This document shows, piece by piece, positions 40,333-49,430 of a stretch of DNA of 64,000 nt; position 1 is the stretch's first letter, and the number at the start of each line of letters is the position of its first letter. Position numbers and translations under genes: made by a program. The stretch lies in contig JADJPU010000001.1 in NCBI GenBank assembly GCA_016713115.1, forward strand, positions 1,240,001 to 1,304,000. Direction: 5' to 3'. The stretch comes from Cellvibrionales bacterium. Its GTDB lineage: Bacteria; Pseudomonadota; Gammaproteobacteria; Pseudomonadales; UBA7239. A model generated the notes under the pieces. The model did no database searches. It was given only the letters and a program-made list of their open reading frames with translations, and was not told the DNA's origin.

Positions 40333-41624
40333 GTGTTCAATAACCTTGCGATAGCGGTGGGGTTAGAGGGGAAGTACATGTGCAAATACGAAGCGAGCAA
40401 TTTTTTATCGCGGTACACCGGTTCCGGTTTGCCGCGCTTGCCCTGCGTCATCGTGTGCGCTGTCAAAGGTGTTGTGGTTTGCGAATGATGAAAAGTGTGG
40501 CCGCGCACTTCTCCTTCTGGCAGCGACACACTGTGCAGGCCGAGATTGGCGAGTTTGTTTTGCATCACGGCATCGCCGCGCAACAAACCAGCCATCGCTG
40601 CGCGTTTGCCGTTTTTATCGGACAGCGAATCCAACAAATACAACAGGCCGCCGCATTCTGCGAGCAGCGGCTTGCCTACGGCGTGATGTTGTTGCAAGGC
40701 CTCTTTGAGTGCGCTGTTTTTACTGAGCGCATCCAAATGCAATTCGGGATAGCCGCCGGGCAAATACACGGCATCGCAATCGGGCAGTGCGCTGTCCTGC
40801 AGCGGTGAAAAATAAACCAGCGTTGCGCCGAGATTTTTTAAGCAATCGGTATTGGCGCGATACAAAAAAGCAAACGCGGCATCGTGCGCAATGGCGATGC
40901 GTTTTCCAGCCAACATTTTTTCTTGCTCAACCGTCTCGTCGGCGGAATGAAAAATAACTGGCGGCGGCAGTAATGCCGTGGCTGTTTTTTCCAATGCGTC
41001 AGCCATTGCATTCAAGCGCGCATCGAGATCGGCAATTTCTTCCGCTTGTACCAAACCGAGGTGGCGCGAGGGCAGAGCGGTGGCTTCTTCCTGACGAAAC
41101 ACCGCGCCATACCACGCCATATTTTCTGGCAGGCTGTTGCGCAACAGCTCAGCGTAGCTGTCGCTGGCGACGCGATTGGCCAGCACGCCGGCAAAGGGTA
41201 GATTGCTGCGATAAGTGGCCAAACCGTGGGCGAGTGCGCCGAAGGTTTGTGCCATCGCCGTGGCATTGATCACGGCCAAGACGGGAATGCCAAACCGTTG
41301 CGCGAGGTCGGCGCTGGAGGGCTCGCCGTCAAACAAACCCATCACGCCTTCGATCAGAATTAAATCTGCTTCACCGGCGGCGCGGTAGAGCAGGTCGCGG
41401 CAGTGCTGCTCGCCACCCATCCACAAATCCAGTTGGTACACCGGCTGCCCGCAAGCGCGCTCGTGAATCATCGGGTCGAGAAAATCGGGCCCGCACTTGA
41501 ACACACGCACGCGCCGACCGGCGCGCGTATGCAAACGCGCCAGCGCGGCGGTAACGGTAGTCTTTCCCTGACCCGATGCAGGCGCTGTGATAAACAGCGC
41601 CGGACAGTGGCGAGGTGTGTTCAT
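40329..41624 (-). CDS. cobB: Cobyrinic acid a,c-diamide synthase
   Basis: A 431-residue CobB/CbiA. The N-terminal P-loop ATP domain has ITAPASGQGKTTVTAALARL at residues 11-30 and FKCGPDFLDPMIH. The C-terminal class I glutamine amidotransferase domain has the Cys in LAECGGLLYLL and the strand YLPGGYPELH. It amidates the a and c acetate side chains. ATG 41624 begins one base after the cbtA stop; the longer ORF start at 41690 is within cbtA. Confidence 0.95.
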   Translation of the reverse strand: MNTPRHCPALFITAPASGQGKTTVTAALARLHTRAGRRVRVFKCGPDFLDPMIHERACGQPVYQLDLWMGGEQHCRDLLYRAAGEADLILIEGVMGLFDGEPSSADLAQRFGIPVLAVINATAMAQTFGALAHGLATYRSNLPFAGVLANRVASDSYAELLRNSLPENMAWYGAVFRQEEATALPSRHLGLVQAEEIADLDARLNAMADALEKTATALLPPPVIFHSADETVEQEKMLAGKRIAIAHDAAFAFLYRANTDCLKNLGATLVYFSPLQDSALPDCDAVYLPGGYPELHLDALSKNSALKEALQQHHAVGKPLLAECGGLLYLLDSLSDKNGKRAAMAGLLRGDAVMQNKLANLGLHSVSLPEGEVRGHTFHHSQTTTPLTAHTMTQGKRGKPEPVYRDKKLLASYLHMYFPSNPTAIARLLNT

Positions 41625-41625
41625 G

Positions 41626-42384
41626 TCAGCTGGCAGCACTCGCTGACGGGTTCTCTGCACCGCGGTTGGCACGCACATAAAACCACGCACTGGCCACGCC
41701 CAGTACCGCCCAAAACAGCGCGTTGAGCAGGGCTGAAGTCAGAATGAACTGATGTTGCAAGGCTTCTGGTGCCAGAGCCTCTTTCACGGCTGGCAGCGGC
41801 GCGCCAATCAAATGCGGCAGGGCTATAAGTACAAAGCCAATCACTCTCAGGCTCCATGAGCGTGTTAGTACACACAAACTCAAGCCGATCGCTGTGGCCA
41901 ACACGGTGCCTATCCACCACTCCTGTCTGCCCACCAGTTCAGCCGCAGCTGTACCGGGCAGCTCAGGGTGCAGCCCCAGAGATGGCGCGGCGAACACGCT
42001 GAGGTAACCCGCCGCACCCCAAGCCAATCCAGTGAGCGCATTTTTTGGCGCGCGGAAGCGGAACAGGCCGACCAGCACTAGGGCAAAGCCGACGCCCATC
42101 ACGGTGTTGGCGCTGGCCGTGGCGAGGGTGCGCTGCCAGCCGTTTTCTGGCTCCCATTCTTCTTGTGCTGCTTCGGCGCTGTGGTGATCGGGCACTGCAT
42201 CGGCAGTGTGGCTGTGTGCAGCGGGTGCAGCGGGTGCAGATTCCACCACGGACGCAGGTTCAGCGGCCTGTTCGTAAGTTTCCGCTTCTAGAATCAGCGG
42301 AATAGCGGTAAACATTTGCACTACTGTCAAAATCAAGGCGGCAAGAAACCCCGCCTGCAGTGCGGGCGTTAATAATGTTTTCAT
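41626..42384 (-). CDS. cbtA: Cobalt transporter subunit CbtA
   Basis: A 252-residue membrane protein with about five or six hydrophobic segments, in the CbtA family of B12-regulated cobalt transporters. The loop after the first segment is His/Glu-rich (HSHTADAVPDHHSAEAA) and may bind cobalt. Conserved segments are NTVMGVGFALVLVGLF, GLAWGAAGYLSVFAAPSLGL and PHLIGAP. It works with the small CbtB encoded 14 bases upstream, and both lie behind a cobalamin riboswitch. Confidence 0.93.
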   Translation of the reverse strand: MKTLLTPALQAGFLAALILTVVQMFTAIPLILEAETYEQAAEPASVVESAPAAPAAHSHTADAVPDHHSAEAAQEEWEPENGWQRTLATASANTVMGVGFALVLVGLFRFRAPKNALTGLAWGAAGYLSVFAAPSLGLHPELPGTAAAELVGRQEWWIGTVLATAIGLSLCVLTRSWSLRVIGFVLIALPHLIGAPLPAVKEALAPEALQHQFILTSALLNALFWAVLGVASAWFYVRANRGAENPSASAAS

Positions 42385-42398
42385 GTGAGATCCCTGTT

Positions 42399-42578
42399 TT
42401 AGTGGCAGGGAAAGGCAGCGGCGTGACGCGTATCGTGCGCGGCGTTGTGCGCGGCACTCATGTGCGAGAAGCCGACAGCAAAAATCAACAACAGGCCTGC
42501 TGCGATAGATGACAGCGCAGGCAATACGCCCGTTCGTACAGCGATTTGGGTGGAAACAGTAGAAGTAGCAGCAGTCAT
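42399..42578 (-). CDS. cbtB: Cobalt transporter subunit CbtB
   Basis: A 59-residue protein with one membrane segment (SIAAGLLLIFAVGFSHM) and a C-terminal His cluster (AAHNAAHDTRHAAAFPCH), as in CbtB proteins; the histidines probably bind the metal. ATG 42578 with GGGGAATT upstream gives the standard length; the longer ORF to 42761 runs through the riboswitch and is not protein-like. It is the first gene of the operon behind the riboswitch. Confidence 0.92.
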   Translation of the reverse strand: MTAATSTVSTQIAVRTGVLPALSSIAAGLLLIFAVGFSHMSAAHNAAHDTRHAAAFPCH

Positions 42579-42696
42579 GACAATTCCCCGTGCGGTGCTG
42601 GTTATGCGGGGGAGAGACAGCCAGAGAGGAGAAATCCGCTCACTGCTCGCCCGCCGCGAGTCAAGTAAAAGGCAATGGCGTATGCCAAAACCGTAT

Positions 42697-42911
42697 GCGG
42701 CAGGCCGGTCTCCGGGCTCATGAGTGCGTAGCATCCTGTACGCCGACGGGCACCTTCCCATGTCGCGCCAGTGGCGCAGTACACAGTGGTTATTGCCGGT
42801 CTCTACTCATTTACCGTTGCGGGGGCAGCGCTGGAATTGTTGCTCAGAGAGCGAACGCACCAGCTTCCCGTTTCACCCTCGGAGCAGAAGCTCGTCGGGC
42901 ACCTGAAGCAG
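42697..42911 (-). ncRNA. Cobalamin riboswitch upstream of the cbt-cob operon
   Basis: On the minus strand the aptamer blocks appear in order: GGGTGAAACGGGAAGCTGG, GCTGCCCCCGCAACGG (complement of 42814-42829), CCACTG, GGGAAGGTG, and TGAGCCCGGAGACCGGCC (complement of 42703-42720). Boundaries are approximate. It should repress cbtBA and the biosynthetic genes when cobalamin is plentiful. It occupies most of the 376-base gap between cobO and cbtB. Confidence 0.95.
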
Positions 42912-42954
42912 GGCAGCACTCTAGCGAGGTTGGCGTGAGGAGGCAAGGCGGGGA

Positions 42955-43554
42955 TTACATCTCCACGCCTTTCTGCGCGCGCACACCGGCTTTGAAAGCG
43001 TGTTTGACTTCGTTAATTTCGCTCACGGTGTCGGCGATGTCGATCAGTTCTGGCAGTGCGCCGCGCCCAGTGACGACAACATGTTGCATGGCGGGGCGCT
43101 GTTTGAGATCGGCTAGTACAGTGTGGAGATCGAGATATTTCAGGCGCAGCACGATGTTTAATTCATCCAACACAACGAGGTTGATGTTTTCATCGCGCAG
43201 AAACTTTTTTGCCTGCTCCCAAGCGGTTTCCGCTTTTTCAATATCGCGCGATTTATCCTGTGTTTCCCAAGTAAAACCTTCGCCCATCACATGGTAGTCC
43301 ACTTCGGGGAAGCGGCGGAAAAAGGTTTCTTCGCCGGTGCTCTGCGCGCCTTTAATAAATTGCACCACGCCCACGCGCATGCCGTGACCGAGTGCGCGCG
43401 CCACCATGCCAAATGCGGAGCTGGATTTGCCTTTGCCGTTGCCGGTATGCACCAACAGCACGCCGCGTTCGTCTTGCGCAGCGGCAATTTTGGCATCCAT
43501 CACTTCTTTGCGGTGCTGCATTTTTTTCTGGTGGCGTGTGTTGTCGGTAGACAT
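42955..43554 (-). CDS. cobO: Cob(I)yrinic acid a,c-diamide adenosyltransferase
   Basis: A 199-residue adenosyltransferase of the CobA/CobO/BtuR type. It has an N-terminal P-loop HTGNGKGKSSSAFGMVARAL at about residues 36-55, VGVVQFIKGAQSTGEE, NLVVLDELNIVLRLKYLD and VVVTGRGA. It adds the 5'-deoxyadenosyl ligand to Co(I) corrinoids. It lies two bases after the RIO-type kinase gene and upstream of the second riboswitch, so it is probably transcribed separately from the cbt-cob operon. Confidence 0.96.
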   Translation of the reverse strand: MSTDNTRHQKKMQHRKEVMDAKIAAAQDERGVLLVHTGNGKGKSSSAFGMVARALGHGMRVGVVQFIKGAQSTGEETFFRRFPEVDYHVMGEGFTWETQDKSRDIEKAETAWEQAKKFLRDENINLVVLDELNIVLRLKYLDLHTVLADLKQRPAMQHVVVTGRGALPELIDIADTVSEINEVKHAFKAGVRAQKGVEM

Positions 43555-43556
43555 GA

Positions 43557-44405
43557 CTACTCCTGCTCTTGCATGCGCTCGCGGCGCTGCATTTCTTCTT
43601 TGATGGCGGCGTCAATTTCGCGCAGTACACCGCGCACATCGGCTTTTTTAGTGGAATCCACAAAGCGCCCTGTAAGCACAGTTTCTGGTGTTAATTCGCC
43701 TTTGGCGTACAGCGCCCAGATTTCTTTGCCGTAGCGTGTTTCTGATAATTCCGGTGCAAAGCGGCCAAAAAAATCGGCGAGGTTTTGCACGTCGCGCTCT
43801 AACAAACTCGCGGCGTGATTGTTCTGCGCAGCATCCACAGCTTGCGGAAAATCAATGATGATGGGGCCGTCGGCGGCGAGCAAAATATTAAATTCGGATA
43901 AATCGCCGTGTACTAAACCGGCACACAACATACGCACCACTTCTTGTATCAAGGTGGCGTGATGCTGGCGCGCTTCGTCGGCAGAAAACAACACATCGTT
44001 GAGGCGCGGCGCGGGCTGGCCATCGGCATCCTCAATCACATCCATCAACAACACGCCTTCAAAAAAACCGTAAGTGCGCGGTACACGCATACCAACGGCC
44101 GACAGCCGATACAGCGCATCCGCTTCTGCGGTTTGCCAAGCGGATTCCTGTTCTTGCTTGCCGTAGCGCGAACCTTTTTCCATGGCGCGCGCGCGGCGGC
44201 TGTTGCGTGATTTGCGGCCTTCGGTGTACTCAGCGGCTTGACGAAAACTGCGCCGCTCGGCTTCTTTGTACACTTTGGCGCAGCGCACATGTTCACCGCG
44301 CTGCACGAGGTAGACGGCTGCTTCTTTGCCACTTTTTAATTGGCGCAACACAGCATCAATGATGCCGTCTTCAATCAGCGGTTTGAGGCGTTCTGGAATC
44401 TTCAT
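43557..44405 (-). CDS. RIO1-type serine/threonine protein kinase
   Basis: A 282-residue kinase-like protein of the RIO1 family. Visible are the ATP-site region KSGKEAAVYLVQRGEHVRCA with the Lys in AKVYKE, the catalytic loop VHGDLSEFNILL (His-Gly-Asp and Asn) and the metal motif IIIDFPQAVD. Bacterial members are of unknown substrate; in archaea and eukaryotes RIO1 acts in ribosome maturation. It is encoded directly upstream of cobO with a two-base gap, a contact with no obvious functional explanation. Confidence 0.9.
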   Translation of the reverse strand: MKIPERLKPLIEDGIIDAVLRQLKSGKEAAVYLVQRGEHVRCAKVYKEAERRSFRQAAEYTEGRKSRNSRRARAMEKGSRYGKQEQESAWQTAEADALYRLSAVGMRVPRTYGFFEGVLLMDVIEDADGQPAPRLNDVLFSADEARQHHATLIQEVVRMLCAGLVHGDLSEFNILLAADGPIIIDFPQAVDAAQNNHAASLLERDVQNLADFFGRFAPELSETRYGKEIWALYAKGELTPETVLTGRFVDSTKKADVRGVLREIDAAIKEEMQRRERMQEQE

Positions 44406-44476
44406 GGCGGCAGTGTACCTTATGCCGTTTACCTTATACTGACCGCCTTCCCGATCCGCCTGAAAGAGAGCTATTT

Positions 44477-44701
44477 ATGCCCCGTTTACTTGTCGCTGCT
44501 TTATTCACTGTGTTGCTCGCTGCTTGCGGTCAAACCGGTCCTTTGTATTTGCCAAAAGATGATCCAAACGCAACAGAAGCAGCAACACCGCCGCCGCCCG
44601 TAGCAGAAACGCAAAGCGATGCAGCCAGCGATGAGACGGCAACAACGGATGAAACCGTAGCGCCTGACGAAGCAGCACCCGCCGAAAACGAGACGCCATA
44701 A
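44477..44701 (+). CDS. lptM: LPS translocon maturation lipoprotein LptM
   Basis: A 74-residue lipoprotein (YifL family). The signal peptide ends in lipobox LAAC, followed by GQTGPLYLPKD, the signature of LptM, which stabilises and helps mature LptD in the LPS translocon. The tail is acidic with Pro and Ala repeats and shows no fold. It sits one base before lysA, the usual gammaproteobacterial order. Confidence 0.94.
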   Translation: MPRLLVAALFTVLLAACGQTGPLYLPKDDPNATEAATPPPPVAETQSDAASDETATTDETVAPDEAAPAENETP

Positions 44702-44702
44702 T

Positions 44703-45962
44703 ATGAGCACGCAGTTGCAAACCTTCACGCGCCATCAAGGTGAATTGCGCGCTGAAGATGTGACCTTAACGGAAATTGCAGCGCGCTACGGCACGCCAAC
44801 TTATGTGTACAGTCGCGCCGCTATCACCGCGAATTACCACGCCTACACCGATGCGTTGCAGGGCTGCGATCATCGTGTGTGTTTTGCGGTAAAAGCGAAT
44901 AGCAATCTCGCGGTGTTGAATGTGTTGGCGCGTTTGGGTGCGGGTTTCGATATTGTTTCGGTGGGTGAATTGGAGCGCGTGTTAGCAGCGGGCGGCGATC
45001 CATCCGGCGTGGTGTTTTCCGGCGTGGGTAAACGCGAAGATGAAATTGCACGCGCGCTGGAAGTCGGTATTTATTGTTTCAATGTGGAATCGCGCGCCGA
45101 GTTGCAACGCATACAAACCGTAGCGGCGAGTATGAATAAAATTGCGCCGGTGTCACTGCGTGTGAATCCGGATGTGGATGCCAACACGCATCCGTATATT
45201 TCCACCGGCTTGCGCGAAAATAAATTCGGCATTGATATGCTGGAGGCGTTGGATGTGTACCGCGAAGCGGCGCAACTTTCACATATCCGCATCAAGGGTA
45301 TTGATTGCCACATCGGTTCGCAGCTGCTGGAACTCACGCCGTTTTTGGATGCGCTGGATCGCGTATTGGGTTTGATCGATCAACTCGCCGCAGAAAAAAT
45401 TGTGGTAGAGCATCTCGATATTGGCGGTGGCTTGGGCGTGGTGTATCGCCCCGGTGAAGCTGCGCCTACACCTAGCGATTACATGAAGGCACTACGCGCA
45501 CAGTTGGGTGATCGTCCATTAAAAATTTTGGTGGAGCCCGGTCGTTCGATTGTGGCGAATGCCGGCGTGTTGCTCACGCGCGTGGATTTGTTGAAGTCCA
45601 CACCTTCACACCATTTTGCTGTTGTAGACGCAGCGATGAATGATTTGATTCGCCCCGCGTTGTATCAAGCGTGGCAGAGCATAGAGCCGGTGCGTGAACA
45701 CGAAGGTCGCTCGCATATTTACGATGTGGTGGGGCCCGTGTGTGAAACGGGTGATTTTCTCGGCAAAGCGCGCGAATTGATTATTGATGCCGGTGATTTA
45801 CTGGCGGTGTTTGGCAGCGGTGCTTACGGTTTTGTGATGAGTTCCAATTACAACAGTCGCCCGCGCGCTGCCGAAGTGATGGTGGATGGCGAGCAAGTAT
45901 TTACCGTGCGCCAGCGCGAAACGCTCGCGGACTTGTGGCGCGGCGAATCACTGCTGCCGTAA
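44703..45962 (+). CDS. lysA: Diaminopimelate decarboxylase
   Basis: A 419-residue PLP enzyme, last step of lysine synthesis. The PLP Lys is in CFAVKANSNLAVL, other motifs are NPDVDANTHPYISTG, DCHIGSQLLELTPF, EPGRSIVANAG and the C-terminal GPVCETGDFLG. It starts at ATG 44703 one base after lptM. Length and motifs are ordinary. Confidence 0.97.
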   Translation: MSTQLQTFTRHQGELRAEDVTLTEIAARYGTPTYVYSRAAITANYHAYTDALQGCDHRVCFAVKANSNLAVLNVLARLGAGFDIVSVGELERVLAAGGDPSGVVFSGVGKREDEIARALEVGIYCFNVESRAELQRIQTVAASMNKIAPVSLRVNPDVDANTHPYISTGLRENKFGIDMLEALDVYREAAQLSHIRIKGIDCHIGSQLLELTPFLDALDRVLGLIDQLAAEKIVVEHLDIGGGLGVVYRPGEAAPTPSDYMKALRAQLGDRPLKILVEPGRSIVANAGVLLTRVDLLKSTPSHHFAVVDAAMNDLIRPALYQAWQSIEPVREHEGRSHIYDVVGPVCETGDFLGKARELIIDAGDLLAVFGSGAYGFVMSSNYNSRPRAAEVMVDGEQVFTVRQRETLADLWRGESLLP

Positions 45963-45976
45963 GTGAACGCGCTGCC

Positions 45977-46528
45977 ATGAATGTACCAGTGGTGAAATTT
46001 TGTTCCAGTTGCGGCGCAGCGGTGCGGCTGGAAATTCCCGCTGGCGATAACCGCGAGCGCCATGTGTGTACGCAGTGCGAAACAATTCACTATCACAACC
46101 CGCGCATCATCACTGGTAGTTTGCCGGTATTTGAAGATAAGGTTTTGTTGTGCAAACGCGCTATCGAACCGCGTTTAGGTTTTTGGACACTGCCCGCCGG
46201 TTTTTTGGAATTGGGTGAAAGCGTTGCCGCCGGTGCCGCGCGCGAAACCGAAGAAGAAGCGGGCGCGCAAGTGCAAATGGGCGAGCTGTTTTGTATGTTT
46301 AACCTGCCGCATATCGGGCAGGTGTACATGATGTATCTCGCACAATTAACTGCGCCGCAATTCGCTGCACACACGGAAGAATCTTTGGAAGTAAAACTGT
46401 TTTGCGAAGAAGATATTCCCTGGCGCGAACTGGCCTTTCGCACCATTTGGCGCACTCTGCATCACTATTACGCCGATAAAAAACTCGGTCATTTTTCTTT
46501 GCATGTGGAAGACATCGGCCCGATGTAA
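45977..46528 (+). CDS. NUDIX hydrolase with N-terminal zinc ribbon
   Basis: A 183-residue protein. Residues 9-33 form a zinc ribbon (CSSC, CTQC). A NUDIX domain follows with the box GFLELGESVAAGAARETEEE and a downstream Gly, matching the catalytic consensus. The family cleaves nucleoside diphosphates linked to a moiety X; the substrate is not clear. The start is the ATG at 45977, 15 bases after lysA, which is the first consistent with the zinc ribbon being at the N-terminus. Confidence 0.9.
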   Translation: MNVPVVKFCSSCGAAVRLEIPAGDNRERHVCTQCETIHYHNPRIITGSLPVFEDKVLLCKRAIEPRLGFWTLPAGFLELGESVAAGAARETEEEAGAQVQMGELFCMFNLPHIGQVYMMYLAQLTAPQFAAHTEESLEVKLFCEEDIPWRELAFRTIWRTLHHYYADKKLGHFSLHVEDIGPM

Positions 46529-46555
46529 TTCTCAAATTATTTTTGGGAGAGAGCT

Positions 46556-47584
46556 GTGGAGATTTTTGCGCCAACACCGGAACATCTCGGTCTCGATGCG
46601 ATAGGTGCGTTTGCGCAGCGCGCAGAAGCACTGGGCTATGACGGCATTTTTGTCGCGGATGCGATACACGACGGTTTGTTGCTGTCTTGCCAAGCACTCG
46701 CAGCGACTGCGCGCATTACGGTGGCAACTTCCGTGCTGGTGGCGTTTCCGCGCAGCCCGATGAATGTGGCGCTGGCGGCGTGGGATTTGCAGCGTATGTC
46801 GCAAGGGCGTTTTGAGTTGGGTCTCGGCACGCAAATTCGGCAGAATATCGAAGATCGTTTTTCGGTGCGTTGGTTGCCGCCGGTGTCGGGTATGCGCGAA
46901 TACTTAGGCGCACTGCGCGCGATTTTTCACAGCTTTCGCACCGGTGAAGCGCTGCGTTTTGAAGGCGAGCATTTTCGTTTCACGCGCTTGCAACCGTTTT
47001 TTAATCCGGGGGCTATCGACGCGCCCAATCCATCGCTGATGATGGGTGCAGTGGGCGAGAAAATGCTGGCGCTGTCAGGTCGTTGCGCCGATGGTTTGCA
47101 CACGCATCCCACCAGCGGCGCGCGGCGCTATTTGCAAGAAGTGGTGTTGCCGAATGTGGCGCAAGGAGCCAGCCAACGCGATGCCGTATTATCCAAACCG
47201 CGCATTTGCATCAATGCTTTAGTGGCCAGCGGATTTGATGACGCTGAAGTCAAAAAAGCGCAAGAACAATTTCGCCAAACACTGGCATTTTTATTTTCCA
47301 CACCGGCGTATTGGGCGAGCTTGGAATTGTACGGTTGGCAGGATGTGGGTTTGGAATTGCAGCAACTCGCGCGCACACAGCGTTGGGACAAAATGGCGGC
47401 GGCGTTTACGGATGAAATGTTGGATGTGTTTTTGCTGAGTGGCACTTACCGCGAACTACCAGAAAAAATGCTGGCGCGTTTTGGCGATGTGGCGGATCGC
47501 GTAGCGGTGCAACCGCCCGCAACCACAGAACACGATGCAGGGTTTATGGAGATGCTAAATACGATTCGTCAGTTAGCCGCTTGA
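46556..47584 (+). CDS. F420-type luciferase-like (LLM) oxidoreductase, TIGR03617-like
   Basis: A 342-residue flavin-dependent TIM barrel. It has the LLM pattern: EALGYDGIFVADAIHD, VATSVLVAFPRSPMNVALAA, RFELGLGTQIRQNIEDRF, PPVSGMREYLGALRAIF and a C-terminal YRELPEKML. The sequence agrees with the TIGR03617 group annotated as F420-dependent. Whether it truly uses F420 or FMN cannot be told. GTG 46556 is the start, with GGGAGAG upstream. It is followed by a convergent minus-strand glycosyltransferase/methyltransferase cluster. Confidence 0.85.
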   Translation: MEIFAPTPEHLGLDAIGAFAQRAEALGYDGIFVADAIHDGLLLSCQALAATARITVATSVLVAFPRSPMNVALAAWDLQRMSQGRFELGLGTQIRQNIEDRFSVRWLPPVSGMREYLGALRAIFHSFRTGEALRFEGEHFRFTRLQPFFNPGAIDAPNPSLMMGAVGEKMLALSGRCADGLHTHPTSGARRYLQEVVLPNVAQGASQRDAVLSKPRICINALVASGFDDAEVKKAQEQFRQTLAFLFSTPAYWASLELYGWQDVGLELQQLARTQRWDKMAAAFTDEMLDVFLLSGTYRELPEKMLARFGDVADRVAVQPPATTEHDAGFMEMLNTIRQLAA

Positions 47585-47607
47585 TTCGCTGTTGTGATAA
47601 TTAGCGA

Positions 47608-48699
47608 TCAATCTTTTTGCTTGCGCCGCGCCGCGAGTTGCTGTTCCAACTGCTCGGCGCTGTCCAACACATTCACTTCGGTAAATAATTTGCTGGCGGC
47701 GGTGTGCTGCGTGAGTGCGTCGGCGGCGAGCAAAATTGCGCCCGATGTCCAGGTCGGTTTTTCATCCGGCCACAATAAATCTTCTGCAAATTGATAGCCG
47801 GTCCAGTACACGCCTTCATCGTCGCGCCACTGGTGCAACCAACTGTAGAGTTCCACCGCGCGCGCGCGATCACCGGCGGCGAGCAGCGCCATCACCAACT
47901 CGCAAGATTCCGCCACCGTCACCCAGGGTTGATCGGACACGCAACGGCAGCCCATGCCCTGCACCACGAACTCATCCCAGCGCGCATTGATACGTTGCAG
48001 TGCCGTTTTTTTGTTGTCGATGGCGCCGGTGAGCACAGGATAAAACCAATCCATCGAATAGCGCGCTTTTGATTCCCAAGTGCGATCAAAACGCTCCGGT
48101 TTGTGGCGCAGTGCGTGGCCGAGTTTTTCGCGCGCTTTTTCCCAGTGCGGTTTTGGCTCGCCCAGCACGGTAAAAATATTGAGCGCGCACTCCAAACTTT
48201 TATAAATGGAAGCGTTGCCCGTCACCAGCGCATCGCGCATGGTTTTGCCTTGTTTATCCACCGCCCAGTGAATGTCGCCGTGTTCCGTTTGCAAGCCGAT
48301 CACAAAACGGATGGCGTGTTCCACCATGTCGGCCATTTCACAGAGAAAAGAATAATTTTCGGTGATGAGATAGTGATGCCACACACCAGTGGCAACATAG
48401 GCGACGAAATTGGTTTCGCGGCGCTCGTCATTTTTTACCGTGCGATCTTGGTAGTGTATCCACCAACTGCCGTCTTTTAATTGTTCGCTTTTCAGCCATT
48501 GATAAGCTTTTTCAGCGGCGGCGTATTCACCGGCAATCGACAAACCCATTGCCGCTTCGGTGTGATCCCACGGGTCGGCATAGCTGCCGGTAAACCACGG
48601 AATGCAGCCGTCTTCCAATTGCGTGGCCAAAATATAATCCACAGCCGGACGCAATAAATCGTGCGGAAAAAAACCTTTGCTCAAAAAAGGGCCGCTCAT
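47608..48699 (-). CDS. Prenyltransferase/terpenoid-cyclase-like alpha/alpha barrel protein
   Basis: A 363-residue protein with repeated helical motifs and Trp/Gly-rich turns (CIPWFTGSYADPWDHTEAAM, LKDGSWWIHYQDR, ETNFVAYVATGVWHHYL, DRARAVELYSWLHQWRDDEG) typical of squalene-cyclase/prenyltransferase toroids or glycosidase-like (alpha/alpha)6 barrels. It has no signal peptide. The catalytic Asp motif of terpene cyclases is not obvious, so activity is open. It starts at 48699, overlapping the methyltransferase stop (ATGA), and is the third gene of a three-gene cluster. Confidence 0.78.
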   Translation of the reverse strand: MSGPFLSKGFFPHDLLRPAVDYILATQLEDGCIPWFTGSYADPWDHTEAAMGLSIAGEYAAAEKAYQWLKSEQLKDGSWWIHYQDRTVKNDERRETNFVAYVATGVWHHYLITENYSFLCEMADMVEHAIRFVIGLQTEHGDIHWAVDKQGKTMRDALVTGNASIYKSLECALNIFTVLGEPKPHWEKAREKLGHALRHKPERFDRTWESKARYSMDWFYPVLTGAIDNKKTALQRINARWDEFVVQGMGCRCVSDQPWVTVAESCELVMALLAAGDRARAVELYSWLHQWRDDEGVYWTGYQFAEDLLWPDEKPTWTSGAILLAADALTQHTAASKLFTEVNVLDSAEQLEQQLAARRKQKD

Positions 48700-49430
48700 T
48701 TGGCATTCCTCTCGGCAACTGTGCTCGGTTTGTAAAAATACAGCACCACACTTTTGCCGATCAGCGGGTCGAGAGTTTTTTCTAAAACGCGCGTGAGTGC
48801 GGGCTGTTCCATCATGTCCCACACCAAGAGCTTATGCCATTGCTGTACCAGCGGATTTTTTTCTTTGCTTGCCCAAAACGCGCACTGTAACCACCAGTAA
48901 ATACTGTGCAGGGCGTGCGCCCAGTGGCGGCGAATAAAACGCAAGCCGGTGCGCTCAACTTCGCGCTTTAATAAATGTTCTTTGAAGATGCGAATGTGGC
49001 CGCCTTCATTGCTGTGGTAAGCATCAGACAGCGCCCAGCAAATCCACTCCGGCACATAGCGCGGCACGCTGATAGCCGCAACGCCGCCCGGTTTGAGTAC
49101 GCGCTCTATTTCATTGATAGCGCTGAGATAATCGGGAATGTGTTCCAACACTTCCGAACAAATTACCTGATTAAAACTGGCATCGGCAAAAGGCAGTTGC
49201 AGGGCGTTGGCGCAGGCGAGATGAAAATATTTTTCGGTATTTTCTGCAGCGAGAAAAGGCTCGGCGCGTTCTGTAGCGGTGCTTAAATCATTAAAGCCGA
49301 GATCAACACCGATGGCGTGTACATTTGCTTCCACATAGGCGTTGATAACATGGCGACCTTCGCCGCAGCCGAGATCCAATACAGTATCCCCACTGCGAAA
49401 ACCCAGAGTTTTGAAATCAACTGTTTTCAT
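48696..49430 (-). CDS. Class I SAM-dependent methyltransferase
   Basis: A 244-residue protein. The SAM motif is TVLDLGCGEGRHVINAYVE at residues 16-34, with GVDLGFNDLSTA, ANALQLPFADASFNQVICSE and VLKPGGVAAISVPRYVPEW. The C-terminal part after residue 130 is helical and Trp-rich. The substrate is unknown; the neighbouring glycosyltransferase suggests a glycan, lipid or glycoside. It overlaps both neighbours by four bases. Confidence 0.9.
   Translation of the reverse strand: MKTVDFKTLGFRSGDTVLDLGCGEGRHVINAYVEANVHAIGVDLGFNDLSTATERAEPFLAAENTEKYFHLACANALQLPFADASFNQVICSEVLEHIPDYLSAINEIERVLKPGGVAAISVPRYVPEWICWALSDAYHSNEGGHIRIFKEHLLKREVERTGLRFIRRHWAHALHSIYWWLQCAFWASKEKNPLVQQWHKLLVWDMMEQPALTRVLEKTLDPLIGKSVVLYFYKPSTVAERNAK

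Noticed and set aside
42590..43297. Plus-strand open frame across the second riboswitch and cobO
   Set aside because: It is antisense to the riboswitch and to cobO and has no family features.
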